NCBI GenBank assembly: GCA_009760855.2
Contig: WPIO01000001.1
Span: 4,672,001-4,697,500, forward strand
Reading direction: 5' to 3'
Length of the DNA stretch: 25,500 nucleotides
From: Cristatella mucedo
Taxonomy: Eukaryota; Bryozoa; Phylactolaemata; Cristatellidae
The notes under the pieces: generated by a model
What the model saw: only the letters and a program-made list of their open reading frames with translations
What the model was told of the DNA's origin: nothing
The model's database searches: none
In this document: piece after piece, positions 22,501 through 25,500 of the stretch
How positions within the stretch are numbered: the first letter of the stretch is position 1
Layout of the letters: every line of letters begins with the position of its first letter
Program-made: the position numbers and the translations under genes

Positions 22501-23833
22501 GCTTCATTAAATTGCCATTGGCCGATTGAATTTGTTCCTATTTACCGGCAGAAACTTATAGTACCTCCAGTCGAACGACATGCTGATGATCACACCGGCT
22601 GACTTTAAGGAAGATTAAGGGCATTTTACTCACTTCTCTAACCAGGTTATCGCGTCAAAGGTTACTAGTCGTCCATAGCTTACCACACCGCTTGCCAATC
22701 GTAGCTGGCTAGACTATTAGTCAGTCATGCCAGAAAGCCCTGTTCTAGCCCTCGGCAAAACATTTATACTGCAACACTAAAATCTTACCTAGATACCTGA
22801 GACGCGCCTTCCGAAACGATAGCATTAGAGATCCCAAGTAACTTGACCATGCCAGTAAAGGAGGTTTTCTGAGTGTCTTTTACCGATTTTGGAAGCTCGT
22901 TATGCATTCATGTTTATATTCCTTACTCGCTTTTAGACCAGTATTCCAAAATACAGTGCAATATTCATTAACGTCGAACGGGTGGTTAGCCCAATAGCAG
23001 CTAATCTTACTAATGTGGCGTCGTCGTTTGGAATAACATCGAAAAGTGTCCAGTCTTCACCACCGACAACACTCATATCGACCAGCCAACGATTTTCAAC
23101 GTCGGTGGTGGTATCTATGAGTAACGCGACCACCATTCTCTCCCTGAATACAACTTCCCAGCAATCAGGCACTACCTATCCGACATCCAATGACTCAAGC
23201 AACATTACTTTCTTCAATGCTTCAACTACGCCCTCAGGACTGTCAACGACCGGTACTGAGGCTGTGCCCGATGCTTCCTCTACTACAGCCACCCTACCTC
23301 TGCCTGCTACTTCTCCAACTGCATCAACCGGTAAGAATTCATTAATACCGACTATCAGTTATAAAAGTAAACTCAAGAAGTTCTGATGAATATTAAGACA
23401 ATTCTACTGCTGTTGCTCCCACCGCCACCGCTGCAGCTGCCACCTGCAACTGCTACTGGCTGCACTTGACGGCGCAAAGGATGCAAGTGTTATGTTTTCT
23501 AGGCTCACCAATAATGACAGAAGATATTGCTGCTGCAAAGGGATTCCAGTTCATGATCTACATAGGCTTTGATCGGCGTCCCACAGCAAAGCGTTTCGAT
23601 TACGTTTGCCTTTTACCCCTTCAACTTGGTGAAGTGGTGGATGGAAACACAACAAGGAAACTTCCAATCTCGGGAGGCTGTGTCAAGACCGGATGCCCAT
23701 TGAATGGCAGTGTCCCGATACAAAATAGTTCTTGTGATACTCCATTCCAGCTGCAACCCAGTGTCTACCCTACCAGTGGTAATAACAATATTGACGTCAA
23801 CACTTGCCAACTGTCTGAGCTTTGGACGAACAA
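1697..23833 (+). CDS. Polycystin-1/REJ-family protein gene, partial at both ends, at least 17 exons
   Basis: Joining 17 exons gives 3,404 nt (about 1,135 codons) of one open frame. Nearly every junction has GT-AG signals and matching phases; the exceptions are a GC donor at 5751 and an unclear donor near 16356. Seen: an extracellular-type sequence with many N-x-S/T sites, a REJ module at residues ~1-480, helix-rich sequence at ~481-790, and a GAIN-like region at ~790-1135 with a Ser/Thr-rich insert. Family knowledge: polycystin-1/PKDREJ proteins are large surface receptors with REJ, GAIN/GPS, PLAT and 11 transmembrane segments, acting in ciliary or fertilisation signalling, usually with a polycystin-2 channel. 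No GPS, PLAT or membrane segment is visible, and no signal peptide or start codon, so both ends lie outside the window. Which paralogue this is (PKD1, PKD1L or PKDREJ type) cannot be told. Five introns are short (5093-5208, 5422-5565, 15882-15962, 16140-16232, 23331-23436 or shorter). Confidence 0.85.
2467..2635 (+). repeat. tRNA-derived SINE, copy 1
   Basis: A tRNA-like head has a plausible box A region at about 2470-2490 and a clear B box, GGTTCAAATCC, at 2513-2523. The body after the B box (GTGGACGATCTTTTAATGCC, then an ACTGCGAGCGG segment) matches a second copy at 15421-15650 over about 80 bases. Similarity seems to resume in a GGCTGCTACAA...TTAATAAT segment. It is not a functional tRNA, since no acceptor stem closes. 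The element lies in the sense direction of the host gene. Confidence 0.65.
2990..3385 (-). mobile_element. L2-type LINE 3' fragment, copy A (antisense)
   Basis: An AAT-rich run at 2998-3011 is followed on the + strand by the complement of an L2-style 3' terminus (GAGAACTCAATCTCTTTCTA then GGCGCTTTACA). The next ~300 bases match the copies at 10579 and 21772, including GGTTAGGGGTGACATGCAC and AGCACATAAAGG. The AAT run is the 3' tail, so the element reads on the minus strand. It is 5'-truncated: similarity fades near 3385, before any reverse-transcriptase sequence. Confidence 0.75.
3988..4144 (+). CDS. Exon 2: REJ module, beta-sandwich segment
   Basis: The acceptor aattcag ends at 3987 and the donor G|GTAAGT starts at 4145. 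The exon is 157 nt, phase 0 to 1. The product reads P-P-L-V-F-P-L-G-L-Y-R-F-T-L-N-V-S, matching the polycystin REJ pattern of a Pro-rich strand followed by G-x-Y-x-F-x-L-x-V. It contains one N-glycosylation sequon (NVS). It joins the next exon in frame to give VVIYI-G/V-RTPLVAG, the normal run into the second REJ repeat-like unit. Confidence 0.85.
4481..4530 (+). repeat. (CT)n microsatellite
   Basis: A nearly pure CT dinucleotide tract, with C-C interruptions at its start and near 4520, runs straight into CAG at 4531-4533. The result is a strong look-alike of a polypyrimidine tract plus 3' splice site. Confidence 0.95.
4793..4842. repeat. Nested inverted repeat (12-bp perfect arms, inner 6-bp hairpin)
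   Basis: GGACAGTCAATG at 4793-4804 is the exact reverse complement of CATTGACTGTCC at 4831-4842. Between them, TGTGCA (4803-4808) and TGCACA (4813-4818) form a second hairpin with a GGAC loop, overlapping the outer arm by two bases. It lies about 130 nt before the exon 3 acceptor. Confidence 0.85.
4970..5092 (+). CDS. Exon 3: REJ module, AGG / SYDPDDP signature
   Basis: The acceptor ctccatag ends at 4969 and the donor G|GTGAGT starts at 5093. The exon is 123 nt, phase 1 to 1. The product contains LVAGIAGGIKV, NYTFDAASYSYDPDDP, a hallmark of REJ-region polycystins where an S-P-L-V-A-x-I-x-G-G strand is followed by L-D-A-S-x-S-Y-D-P-D. One sequon (NYT) is present. This is one of the strongest family matches in the window. 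Confidence 0.92.
5209..5421 (+). CDS. Exon 4: REJ module, FTWLC Cys-rich segment
   Basis: The acceptor tttacgcag ends at 5208 and the donor G|GTAATC starts at 5422. The exon is 213 nt, phase 1 to 1. It opens with D-I-S-F-T-W-L-C-R-R-R-C, equivalent to the conserved F-x-W-x-C of REJ domains, and has further Cys in NNCS and DGCF. Two sequons (NYT, NCS) fit an extracellular location. Short introns on both sides (116 and 144 nt) make the boundaries easy to place. Confidence 0.9.
5566..5750 (+). CDS. Exon 5: REJ module ending at CITNCK, followed by a GC donor
   Basis: The acceptor gtcgttgcag ends at 5565 and gives phase 1. The product includes GDSIHIRVIVR, QYMDVIQGDPPLLSLKC and the REJ C-x-x-N-C motif (CITNC). 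The frame stays open to a TAG at 5799, but the family homology continues in the exon at 7575 directly after the Lys of NCK. The only site that makes this join in frame is AAG|GCAAGT at 5751, a textbook GC-type donor. The exon is then 185 nt, phase 1 to 0. Confidence 0.87.
5790..7043 (+). mobile_element. CR1/L2-type non-LTR retrotransposon, degenerate, 5'-truncated
   Basis: The RT core begins with LVWFKSYLSDRVQS and IVPQGFVLGPLLFSIYTQP (5818-5964). This corresponds to the finger-palm motif of CR1/L2-clade enzymes, with the usual Ser of PQGS replaced by Phe. A stop at 5977-5979 and a frame change follow. The catalytic Y-A-D-D region at about 6003-6041 reads H-F-stop-A-D-G, so the active site is lost. 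Another TGA lies near 6123. The C-terminal half is open from 6171 to 6998 with LDYCNSLLVGLPKKATTPLQ and SFSSAGPRLWDSLPQFLR. The 3' end, TTATGACTTTGTGGAGTTAC followed by AGATGGAGGTACACACATACATG, matches the copy at 24711. No endonuclease or ORF1 is present. It is inert. Confidence 0.88.
7466..7531. repeat. TA-rich simple repeat
   Basis: Interrupted TATATA runs, including an uninterrupted block near 7510-7528, lie just upstream of the acceptor at 7574. Confidence 0.85.
7575..7813 (+). CDS. Exon 6: REJ module, Y-x-W strand and C-x-S segment
   Basis: The acceptor tgttttag ends at 7574, phase 0. The product begins EKVNYDSRFSLMTVTE and continues YIPYIWMWDI, matching the REJ stretch after C-x-x-N-C, where V-N-x-S-x-R-x-S-L precedes a Y-x-W core. 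WASCTSTG and GNCFSEDIA add conserved-type Cys. The donor is TG|GTAAGT at 7814, phase 2; an alternative CAG|GTGGTA three bases earlier would drop one codon in frame. With the first choice the exon is 239 nt. Confidence 0.9.
7814..8726 (+). other. Intron, no recognised element
   Basis: This 913-nt phase-2 intron holds a weak inverted repeat (TAGGGTTTT at 8117-8125 against AAAACCCTA at 8149-8157) and a short CTCTAACCAAT-type direct repeat near 8274-8316. The end is a good pyrimidine tract, cacgatttctgcag. No other element was recognised. Confidence 0.6.
8727..8940 (+). CDS. Exon 7: REJ module, C-terminal signature
   Basis: The acceptor gatttctgcag ends at 8726 and the donor GAG|GTGAGA starts at 8941. 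The exon is 214 nt, phase 2 to 0; the split codon gives the Trp of RWYF. It contains DCTVSPANGSAIITTFNILC, the clearest REJ signature in the window: C-x-V-x-P-x-x-G-x-A followed by T-x-F-x-I-x-C. The exon ends PITYE, the usual P-L-x-Y-x-F strand. Sequons NKS and NGS are present. Confidence 0.93.
8941..12434 (+). other. Longest intron, with antisense L2 copy B
   Basis: This 3.49 kb phase-0 intron carries an antisense L2 element at 10579-11635. In 8941-10578 only a small run of tttcaaagac-like repeats (about 9662-9694) was noticed. In 11636-12434 nothing was recognised. Several open frames here (9053-9262, 9781-9987, 9991-10287) show no family resemblance and do not fit the phase-0 join between the flanking exons. 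Confidence 0.65.
10579..11635 (-). mobile_element. L2-type LINE, copy B: RT C-terminal half plus 3' UTR (antisense)
   Basis: Read on the minus strand, the fragment starts near 11635 with a degenerate G-S-V-L-G-P-type segment. It then has FHFYADETQLYLCF, equivalent to the catalytic F-H-F-Y-A-D-D-T-Q-L-Y of L2/CR1 reverse transcriptases with the second Asp changed to Glu. The frame is open from 11618 to 11115 and includes RFDLWSSLLAGLPACAIRRL and LVQNSAARLV. The 3' UTR runs left to a GCGCTATAAC-type terminus and an AAT-rich tail at 10579-10597. It is 5'-truncated, missing the endonuclease and the N-terminal RT. It belongs to the same family as copies A and C. Confidence 0.87.
12435..12611 (+). 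CDS. Exon 8: end of REJ module
   Basis: The acceptor cttttcag ends at 12434 and the donor GCA|GTAAGC starts at 12612. The exon is 177 nt, phase 0 to 0. The product includes NLSSRTVITWLYSGFNP, VQLPEGY and IIIKATDRIGGQ, matching the polycystin pattern L-x-Y-x-G, L-P-x-G, then I-x-I-x-A-x-D-x-x-G, where the REJ module closes. It joins exon 7 as ITYE-IGHF without a split codon. One sequon (NLS). Confidence 0.9.
12612..13335 (+). other. Intron, no recognised element
   Basis: This 724-nt phase-0 intron runs from GTAAGC to ctctttag. No repeat, RNA gene or additional exon was recognised. Confidence 0.6.
13336..13527 (+). CDS. Exon 9: post-REJ segment
   Basis: The acceptor aactctttag ends at 13335 and the donor TTG|GTAAGT starts at 13528. 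The exon is 192 nt, phase 0 to 0, 64 codons. The product starts VNPTDVNNIMITCSDII and ends FNASGNSTL. It is partly helical, with two Cys and two sequons (NAS, NST). This region is poorly conserved in the family, so it is called from splice signals, phase and position more than from motif. Confidence 0.8.
13528..15722 (+). other. Intron with SINE copy 2
   Basis: This 2.2 kb phase-0 intron holds a tRNA-derived SINE at 15421-15650. In 13528-15420 no element was recognised. The open frame at 15201-15440 ends within the SINE head and has no support as an exon. Confidence 0.62.
15421..15650 (+). repeat. tRNA-derived SINE, copy 2
   Basis: The tRNA-like head has TTAGCATTGGGGTAAGGTG (15421-15439) in the box A position and GGTTCGATTCC at 15465-15475, a near-perfect B box. 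The body, TGAACGATCCTTTATTGCC then ACTGCAAGCGGCGGTGA, matches copy 1 at 2467. Compared with copy 1 it appears to carry some 60 extra bases before the shared GGCTGCTACAA segment at about 15617. It lies in the sense direction of the host gene. Confidence 0.7.
15723..15881 (+). CDS. Exon 10: helical linker between REJ and GAIN regions
   Basis: The acceptor cttcttccag ends at 15722 and the donor CTG|GTTCGT starts at 15882. The exon is 159 nt, phase 0 to 0. The product contains YEKCIETMLNQLENLPPDS and VVARLLKLPKL, amphipathic helices with regularly spaced Leu. This is typical of the helical stretch before GAIN domains. The Met at its start is not an initiator. The donor is weaker than its neighbours. 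The following intron is only 81 nt. Confidence 0.82.
15963..16139 (+). CDS. Exon 11: helical linker
   Basis: The acceptor ttcccccacag ends at 15962 and the donor ACG|GTGAGC starts at 16140. The exon is 177 nt, phase 0 to 0. The product includes VTLDALTKAHTIMDVCMTAF and ends with an Ala-rich helix, AAASIVGAAGAVLTATSDHL. The Ala-rich part could suggest a membrane helix but has charged ends and sits in a soluble helical region, so a membrane segment is not called. GC content is higher than in neighbouring introns. Confidence 0.85.
16233..16355 (+). CDS. Exon 12: helical linker, 3' boundary uncertain
   Basis: The acceptor gtgtgctag ends at 16232 and gives phase 0. The product begins DAMERGIEASSSSLMVLAG and continues TIERLRAVAES, consistent with the helical linker. 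The frame stays open to TAA at 16389-16391. No good donor exists: in-frame (phase 0) GT sites are ATG|GTCTTG, GCC|GTTGCA and GCA|GTTGCC at 16356, and the last was taken as provisional. Residues after AVAES are a low-complexity Arg/Ala run (RARAARAAA) and may not be coding. An alternative is a terminal exon with the stop at 16389 and the AATAAA at 16608. Confidence 0.6.
16608..16613 (+). promoter_or_regulatory. AATAAA hexamer, possible intronic poly(A) signal
   Basis: A canonical AATAAA lies about 217 nt after the in-frame stop that closes the exon 12 reading frame. Alone it is weak evidence, but exon 12 lacks a good donor, so premature polyadenylation is possible. Confidence 0.25.
16960..17110 (-). 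repeat. tRNA-derived SINE with L2-like 3' tail (antisense)
   Basis: On the minus strand the element begins near 17110 with AGCGACCTAGCGTAGCTGG (box A region), followed by GGTTAAGGTGCTCGCC. A B-box-like GGGCTCGAGCCC follows (17034-17045). The 3' part (TGTAAAGCGCCTGAATAGAG, then AAGTTCTC and GGGGCGCTATACAAATGAAT) matches the 3' ends of the three L2 copies in this window and ends in an A/T-rich tail. It is a compact tRNA-head plus LINE-tail SINE, about 150 bp long, different in head and body from the SINEs at 2467 and 15421. Confidence 0.8.
18114..18282 (+). CDS. Exon 13: helical linker / GAIN subdomain A-like
   Basis: The acceptor cttcgctcag ends at 18113 and the donor G|GTATGT starts at 18283. 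The exon is 169 nt, phase 0 to 1. The product, NVSITAIQEDATDIITALQ then KIQALQVSGEPPA, is strongly helical, with a sequon (NVS) at its start. The end, HKEYPESVGS, joins exon 14 as GS-A-PKDAQ. The incoming phase depends on where exon 12 ends. Confidence 0.82.
18283..19690 (+). other. AT-rich intron, no recognised element
   Basis: This is a 1.4 kb phase-1 intron of low complexity. No LINE, SINE or RNA signature was found. It ends tttggctgcag. Confidence 0.6.
19691..19791 (+). CDS. Exon 14: linker before the GAIN-like region
   Basis: The acceptor ggctgcag ends at 19690 and the donor CAG|GTACGA starts at 19792. The exon is 101 nt, phase 1 to 0, 34 residues counting the split codon. The product is APKDAQLGNSFLTPSAEHI plus GTSGNESVLNVQMQ. 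The phases match both neighbours, which is the main support; the motif content is weak. One sequon (NES). Confidence 0.78.
19792..21321 (+). other. AT-rich intron, no recognised element
   Basis: This is a 1.53 kb phase-0 intron. No mobile element or RNA gene was recognised. The open frame beginning at 21157 only becomes credible from the acceptor at 21321. Confidence 0.6.
21322..21573 (+). CDS. Exon 15: GAIN-like region, beta-rich segment
   Basis: The acceptor ctgtctttacag ends at 21321 and the donor GAG|GTAAGA starts at 21574. The exon is 252 nt, phase 0 to 0. The product has SHILVISIANETGKPG, KPTHLTIARE and VVSRRMVCYE, alternating beta-type strands with sequons NSS, NET and NAT. Position and strand pattern suggest the GAIN region that precedes a GPS site in polycystin-1 proteins, but no diagnostic GPS residues occur here. 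Confidence 0.83.
21574..22936 (+). other. Intron with antisense L2 copy C
   Basis: This 1.36 kb phase-0 intron holds an L2 fragment at 21772-22496. The flanking parts, 21574-21771 and 22497-22936, show nothing recognisable. Confidence 0.65.
21772..22496 (-). mobile_element. L2-type LINE, copy C: C-terminal RT plus 3' UTR (antisense)
   Basis: It has the same structure as copies A and B. An AAT-rich tail at 21772-21799 is followed by the complement of the L2 terminus (GATATAGCGCCCTCAGAGAA) and the shared 3' UTR. On the minus strand, 22374-22060 is open and reads QNSVGRLVCCERCSCHIAP then LLADLHWLLVKQRI, matching the RT tail of copy B. The 5' end is truncated near 22496, before the catalytic motif, so it is less complete than copy B. 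Confidence 0.82.
22937..23330 (+). CDS. Exon 16: GAIN-like strand followed by Ser/Thr-rich mucin-like insert
   Basis: The acceptor gcttttag ends at 22936 and the donor G|GTAAGA starts at 23331. The exon is 394 nt, phase 0 to 1. The first ~20 residues (SIPKYSAIFINVERVVS) look like a folded beta segment. The remaining ~105 are dominated by Ser, Thr, Asn, Pro and Ala and carry sequons NLT, NAT, NTT, NDS, NIT and NAS, as expected for a heavily O- and N-glycosylated stalk. A mucin-like insert within this region of a polycystin is unusual. Confidence 0.83.
23398..23833 (+). CDS. Exon 17: GAIN-like segment, two possible acceptors
   Basis: Two in-frame phase-1 acceptors exist: tattaag ending at 23397 and ccaccgctgcag ending at 23436. 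They differ by 13 codons (a Thr/Ala-rich stretch, NSTAVAPTATAAA). The second has the better pyrimidine tract; the first extends the mucin-like run. The product then has GFQFMIYIGFDRRPTAKRF followed by DYVCLLPLQLG, similar to the y-x-v-x-v-y-x-g...P-T segment before the GPS in polycystin-1 proteins, and several Cys (GGCVKTGC, NSSC, NTC). The likely donor is AACAA|GTATGT at 23834, phase 2. Unspliced, the frame ends at a TAG at 23883-23885. Confidence 0.78.
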
Positions 23834-24359
23834 GTATGTCATTCGAAACACTCTCTACTCTACATTTTCCTTAGTGTTGAGATAGAGTTTGCTGAAAGCA
23901 CAAATGTCAAAGAACTAAACTATTTGTTGACTTTATAATTCTAGAACTGAATTATTTTTATTAGTGATAGCCTCGTAGCTGGCTATGCTGTAACTGCCCC
24001 AAATTGAATTAGTCTCACTCATGAATGAACAACTGTATGCAACGCATTGTTTCTTGTTCCAGAAATTAATTCTATACGTATTCGGACATATGGAACTTTT
24101 TATTGTGATCTTAGTGCTTTAACTTTGCACAATTGTAAAATTATCTTATATGTATCTGCTAATGCATGCCCTTACTGTAAGCTTATTGCCTAGTGAACTG
24201 AGGATGCCTAAAGTAAACAAAAAGAAGGAAGGTTAGCTTAATCAAAAACCTCATTTATTTTTCAAAAGAATAGCTGTGTTGTGTCACTCCCACTTTTAGT
24301 GGGCAAGAAAGAATGTCTGTTTCAGAATTCAAGCCCACACAGTCCTGAAGTGCGAACAC

Positions 24360-24388
24360 GTTACCCCTGGGTAGGACCCTGGGGTAAC
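24360..24388. repeat. Near-perfect hairpin, 13-bp arms with one mismatch
   Basis: GTTACCCCTGGGT at 24360-24372 pairs with ACCCTGGGGTAAC at 24376-24388, with one mismatch and a three-base AGG loop. Confidence 0.85.
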
Positions 24389-24710
24389 CCCATTCTTCGT
24401 AAAGTTTTATGAGAACTCCTTATCTCTGTCTTTTTTCTCTCTCAATGCTAATTATTACGATGCATAGCTTCAAAACCTGGACAAGCAAAGCTATTGTGTC
24501 ATCCAGGTACAAATGTATGCTCGGAGCTGCCGCAATTTCTATTTATTGCTGTGCAATGTGGATGCATGTGCAGCAGTAACAAGTCTACAGTTTTACCAGC
24601 GCCAGTTGGTCTGATTGAATGTTGTTGGTAAATGTAGCGGTTGGTTCGTTGTGCAAGTAGCGGAGCCACAGTGGGCAAAAATATTAATGGAACTGATATG
24701 TTATCATACA

Positions 24711-25500
24711 TGTAATGTAATGTATCTCCATCTGTAACTCCACAAAGCCATAAAGACTATGTGAATGTTACGCAGGAGAGTTTTGTATAGCACACTCACA
24801 GCCTAGGTGGCTTTTGGTACGCATTCGGTAGCCAACAGACTTCGTCTCACGCAACAAAGAGAAAGTGTGAGGCATAGAAAAGTCAGGAGAGCATTTGAGG
24901 TAGTGAGTAACATGGAAGTAGCAGCTCAGGACCACTGAAATGGATGAGCCATAGTCGGCAGCAGGAGAGTAGTAATCGTTGCCAAGAATTGTGGAAGCGA
25001 GTTCCCCAGTCTAGGACCTGCACGGCTGAAGCTTCTGTCGCCAACGGTCTTTAAGCGGAGGAATGGAACAGCAAATTTATTTTCCATACAGGACCTGAGG
25101 GCACGAAGAGGCTGAAACAGGTGCGGCAGTTCAGCTAGGTACGAAGGAGCCAAGCCGTAGTGGGCCTTGTGGGTCAGCATAAGAACTGTGCTCTGTATCC
25201 GTTGATCAACCGGCAGCCGTCCTAGCTCTTTTCGAAAAGGAGACACGTGCTCAAACCTCTGGGACTTGAAGACTGGCCTTGCAGCCATATTCATAACCAG
25301 CTGCAGTGGCGTAGTTGCTTTCTTTGGTAGCCCAGCTAAAAGGGAATTACAATAATCAAGCCGAGACAGAACTAAGGAGCTAGTTAAATTTTTTGCAAGC
25401 CACTGTGGAAGACAGCTCCTAATCTTAAAAAAAGATCGGACGTGATGGCTAGCTGGAGAAGCAGTCTTCTGAATGGAGCTTTTAAATTTCAACAGCTCTC
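24711..25500 (-). mobile_element. CR1/L2-type LINE, second copy, running off the window edge (antisense)
   Basis: This is the same family as the element at 5790-7043. On the minus strand, 25492-24926 is open without stops and contains SSLVLSRLDYCNSLLAGLP, KKATTPLQLVMNMAARP and SLPQFLATITTL. The 3' end reads GTCTTTATGGCTTTGTGGAG then TTACAGATGGAGATACATTA and ends in a short TACAT repeat near 24711. By comparison with copy 1, a single-base deletion shifts the frame near 25490, and another shift alters the C-terminus after PQFL. It continues beyond 25500, where the catalytic RT core would be expected. Confidence 0.88.

Larger units (their letters stand above)
23834..25500 (+). other. Intron-like DNA after the last visible exon
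   Basis: No further polycystin exon was recognised. The stretch contains a near-perfect hairpin at 24360-24388 and ends in an antisense LINE from 24711 to the window edge. Apart from these, 23834-24710 is AT-rich and featureless. No clear AATAAA follows the alternative stop at 23885 within the next few hundred bases. Confidence 0.55.

Noticed and set aside
23445-23471. C-N-C-Y-W-L-H-L-T, resembling the end of a GPS autoproteolysis motif (C-x-C-x-H-L-T)
   Set aside because: It has two extra residues before HLT and no upstream C-x-Y-W/W half-motif. Sequence that looks like pre-GPS GAIN domain follows it, so a true GPS should lie further downstream. Probably chance in a repetitive CTG/CTAC stretch.
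23386-23885. Gene ending at the TAG at 23883-23885 as a soluble secreted protein
   Set aside because: A good GTATGT donor precedes the stop, the last 17 codons look like intron sequence, and no poly(A) signal follows. Kept only as an alternative in the exon 17 entry.
24574-24627. Possible small exon from atgtgcag to TG|GTAAAT
   Set aside because: It is phase-compatible with exon 17, but it is only about 53 nt, has a weak acceptor and encodes no recognisable polycystin sequence.
1-25500. Bacterial operons, phage, CRISPR arrays or a defence system
   Set aside because: The coding signal is in short spliced exons with animal-type splice sites. There is no run of long adjacent open frames, no array of spaced repeats and no ribosome-binding-site pattern.

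Overview
This is eukaryotic, invertebrate-animal DNA. It carries one spliced gene on the + strand, read as at least 17 short exons (1697-1828 to about 23833) separated by introns of roughly 0.07 to 3.5 kb. The introns hold L2/CR1-type LINE fragments, tRNA-derived SINEs and microsatellites. No bacterial operon, rRNA gene, CRISPR array or intact tRNA gene is visible. The species cannot be fixed from sequence alone. The repeat load and gene type suit a lophotrochozoan or another non-vertebrate metazoan, but that is an inference.

The gene is a member of the polycystin-1 / REJ (receptor for egg jelly) family. Joining the exons gives one open frame of about 1,135 residues with compatible phases at nearly every junction. 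Exons at 1697-12611 encode the REJ module, with recognisable features such as LVAGIAGG, SYDPDDP, FTWLC, CITNC and the C-x-V-x-P-x-x-G / T-x-F-x-I-x-C signature. Exons at 13336-19791 encode helix-rich sequence of the kind between REJ and the autoproteolytic region. Exons at 21322-23833 look like the GAIN-type region, broken by a Ser/Thr/Asn-rich mucin-like insert. The usual downstream parts (GPS cleavage site, PLAT, transmembrane helices) are not seen and probably lie beyond 25500. The start of the gene, with signal peptide and any PKD repeats, lies left of 1697.

Layout: 1-1696 upstream or intronic DNA; 1697-5750 first five exons, with a SINE, an L2 3' fragment and a CT microsatellite in introns; 5751-7574 an apparent GC-AG intron holding a degenerate sense-oriented LINE; 7575-8940 two exons; 8941-12434 a long intron with an antisense L2 copy that still has RT sequence; 12435-16391 five exons, with a second SINE; 16356-18113 an intron with an antisense tRNA-SINE whose tail matches the L2 3' end; 18114-21573 three exons; 21574-22936 an intron with a third antisense L2 copy; 22937-23833 two exons; 23834-25500 intron-like DNA ending in an antisense copy of the LINE found at 5.8-7.0 kb.

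The main points for a second look are the GC-AG intron next to the LINE, the LINE/SINE pair sharing a 3' end, the unresolved 3' end of the exon at 16233 (possible intronic polyadenylation), the mucin-like insert, and two strong intronic hairpins.
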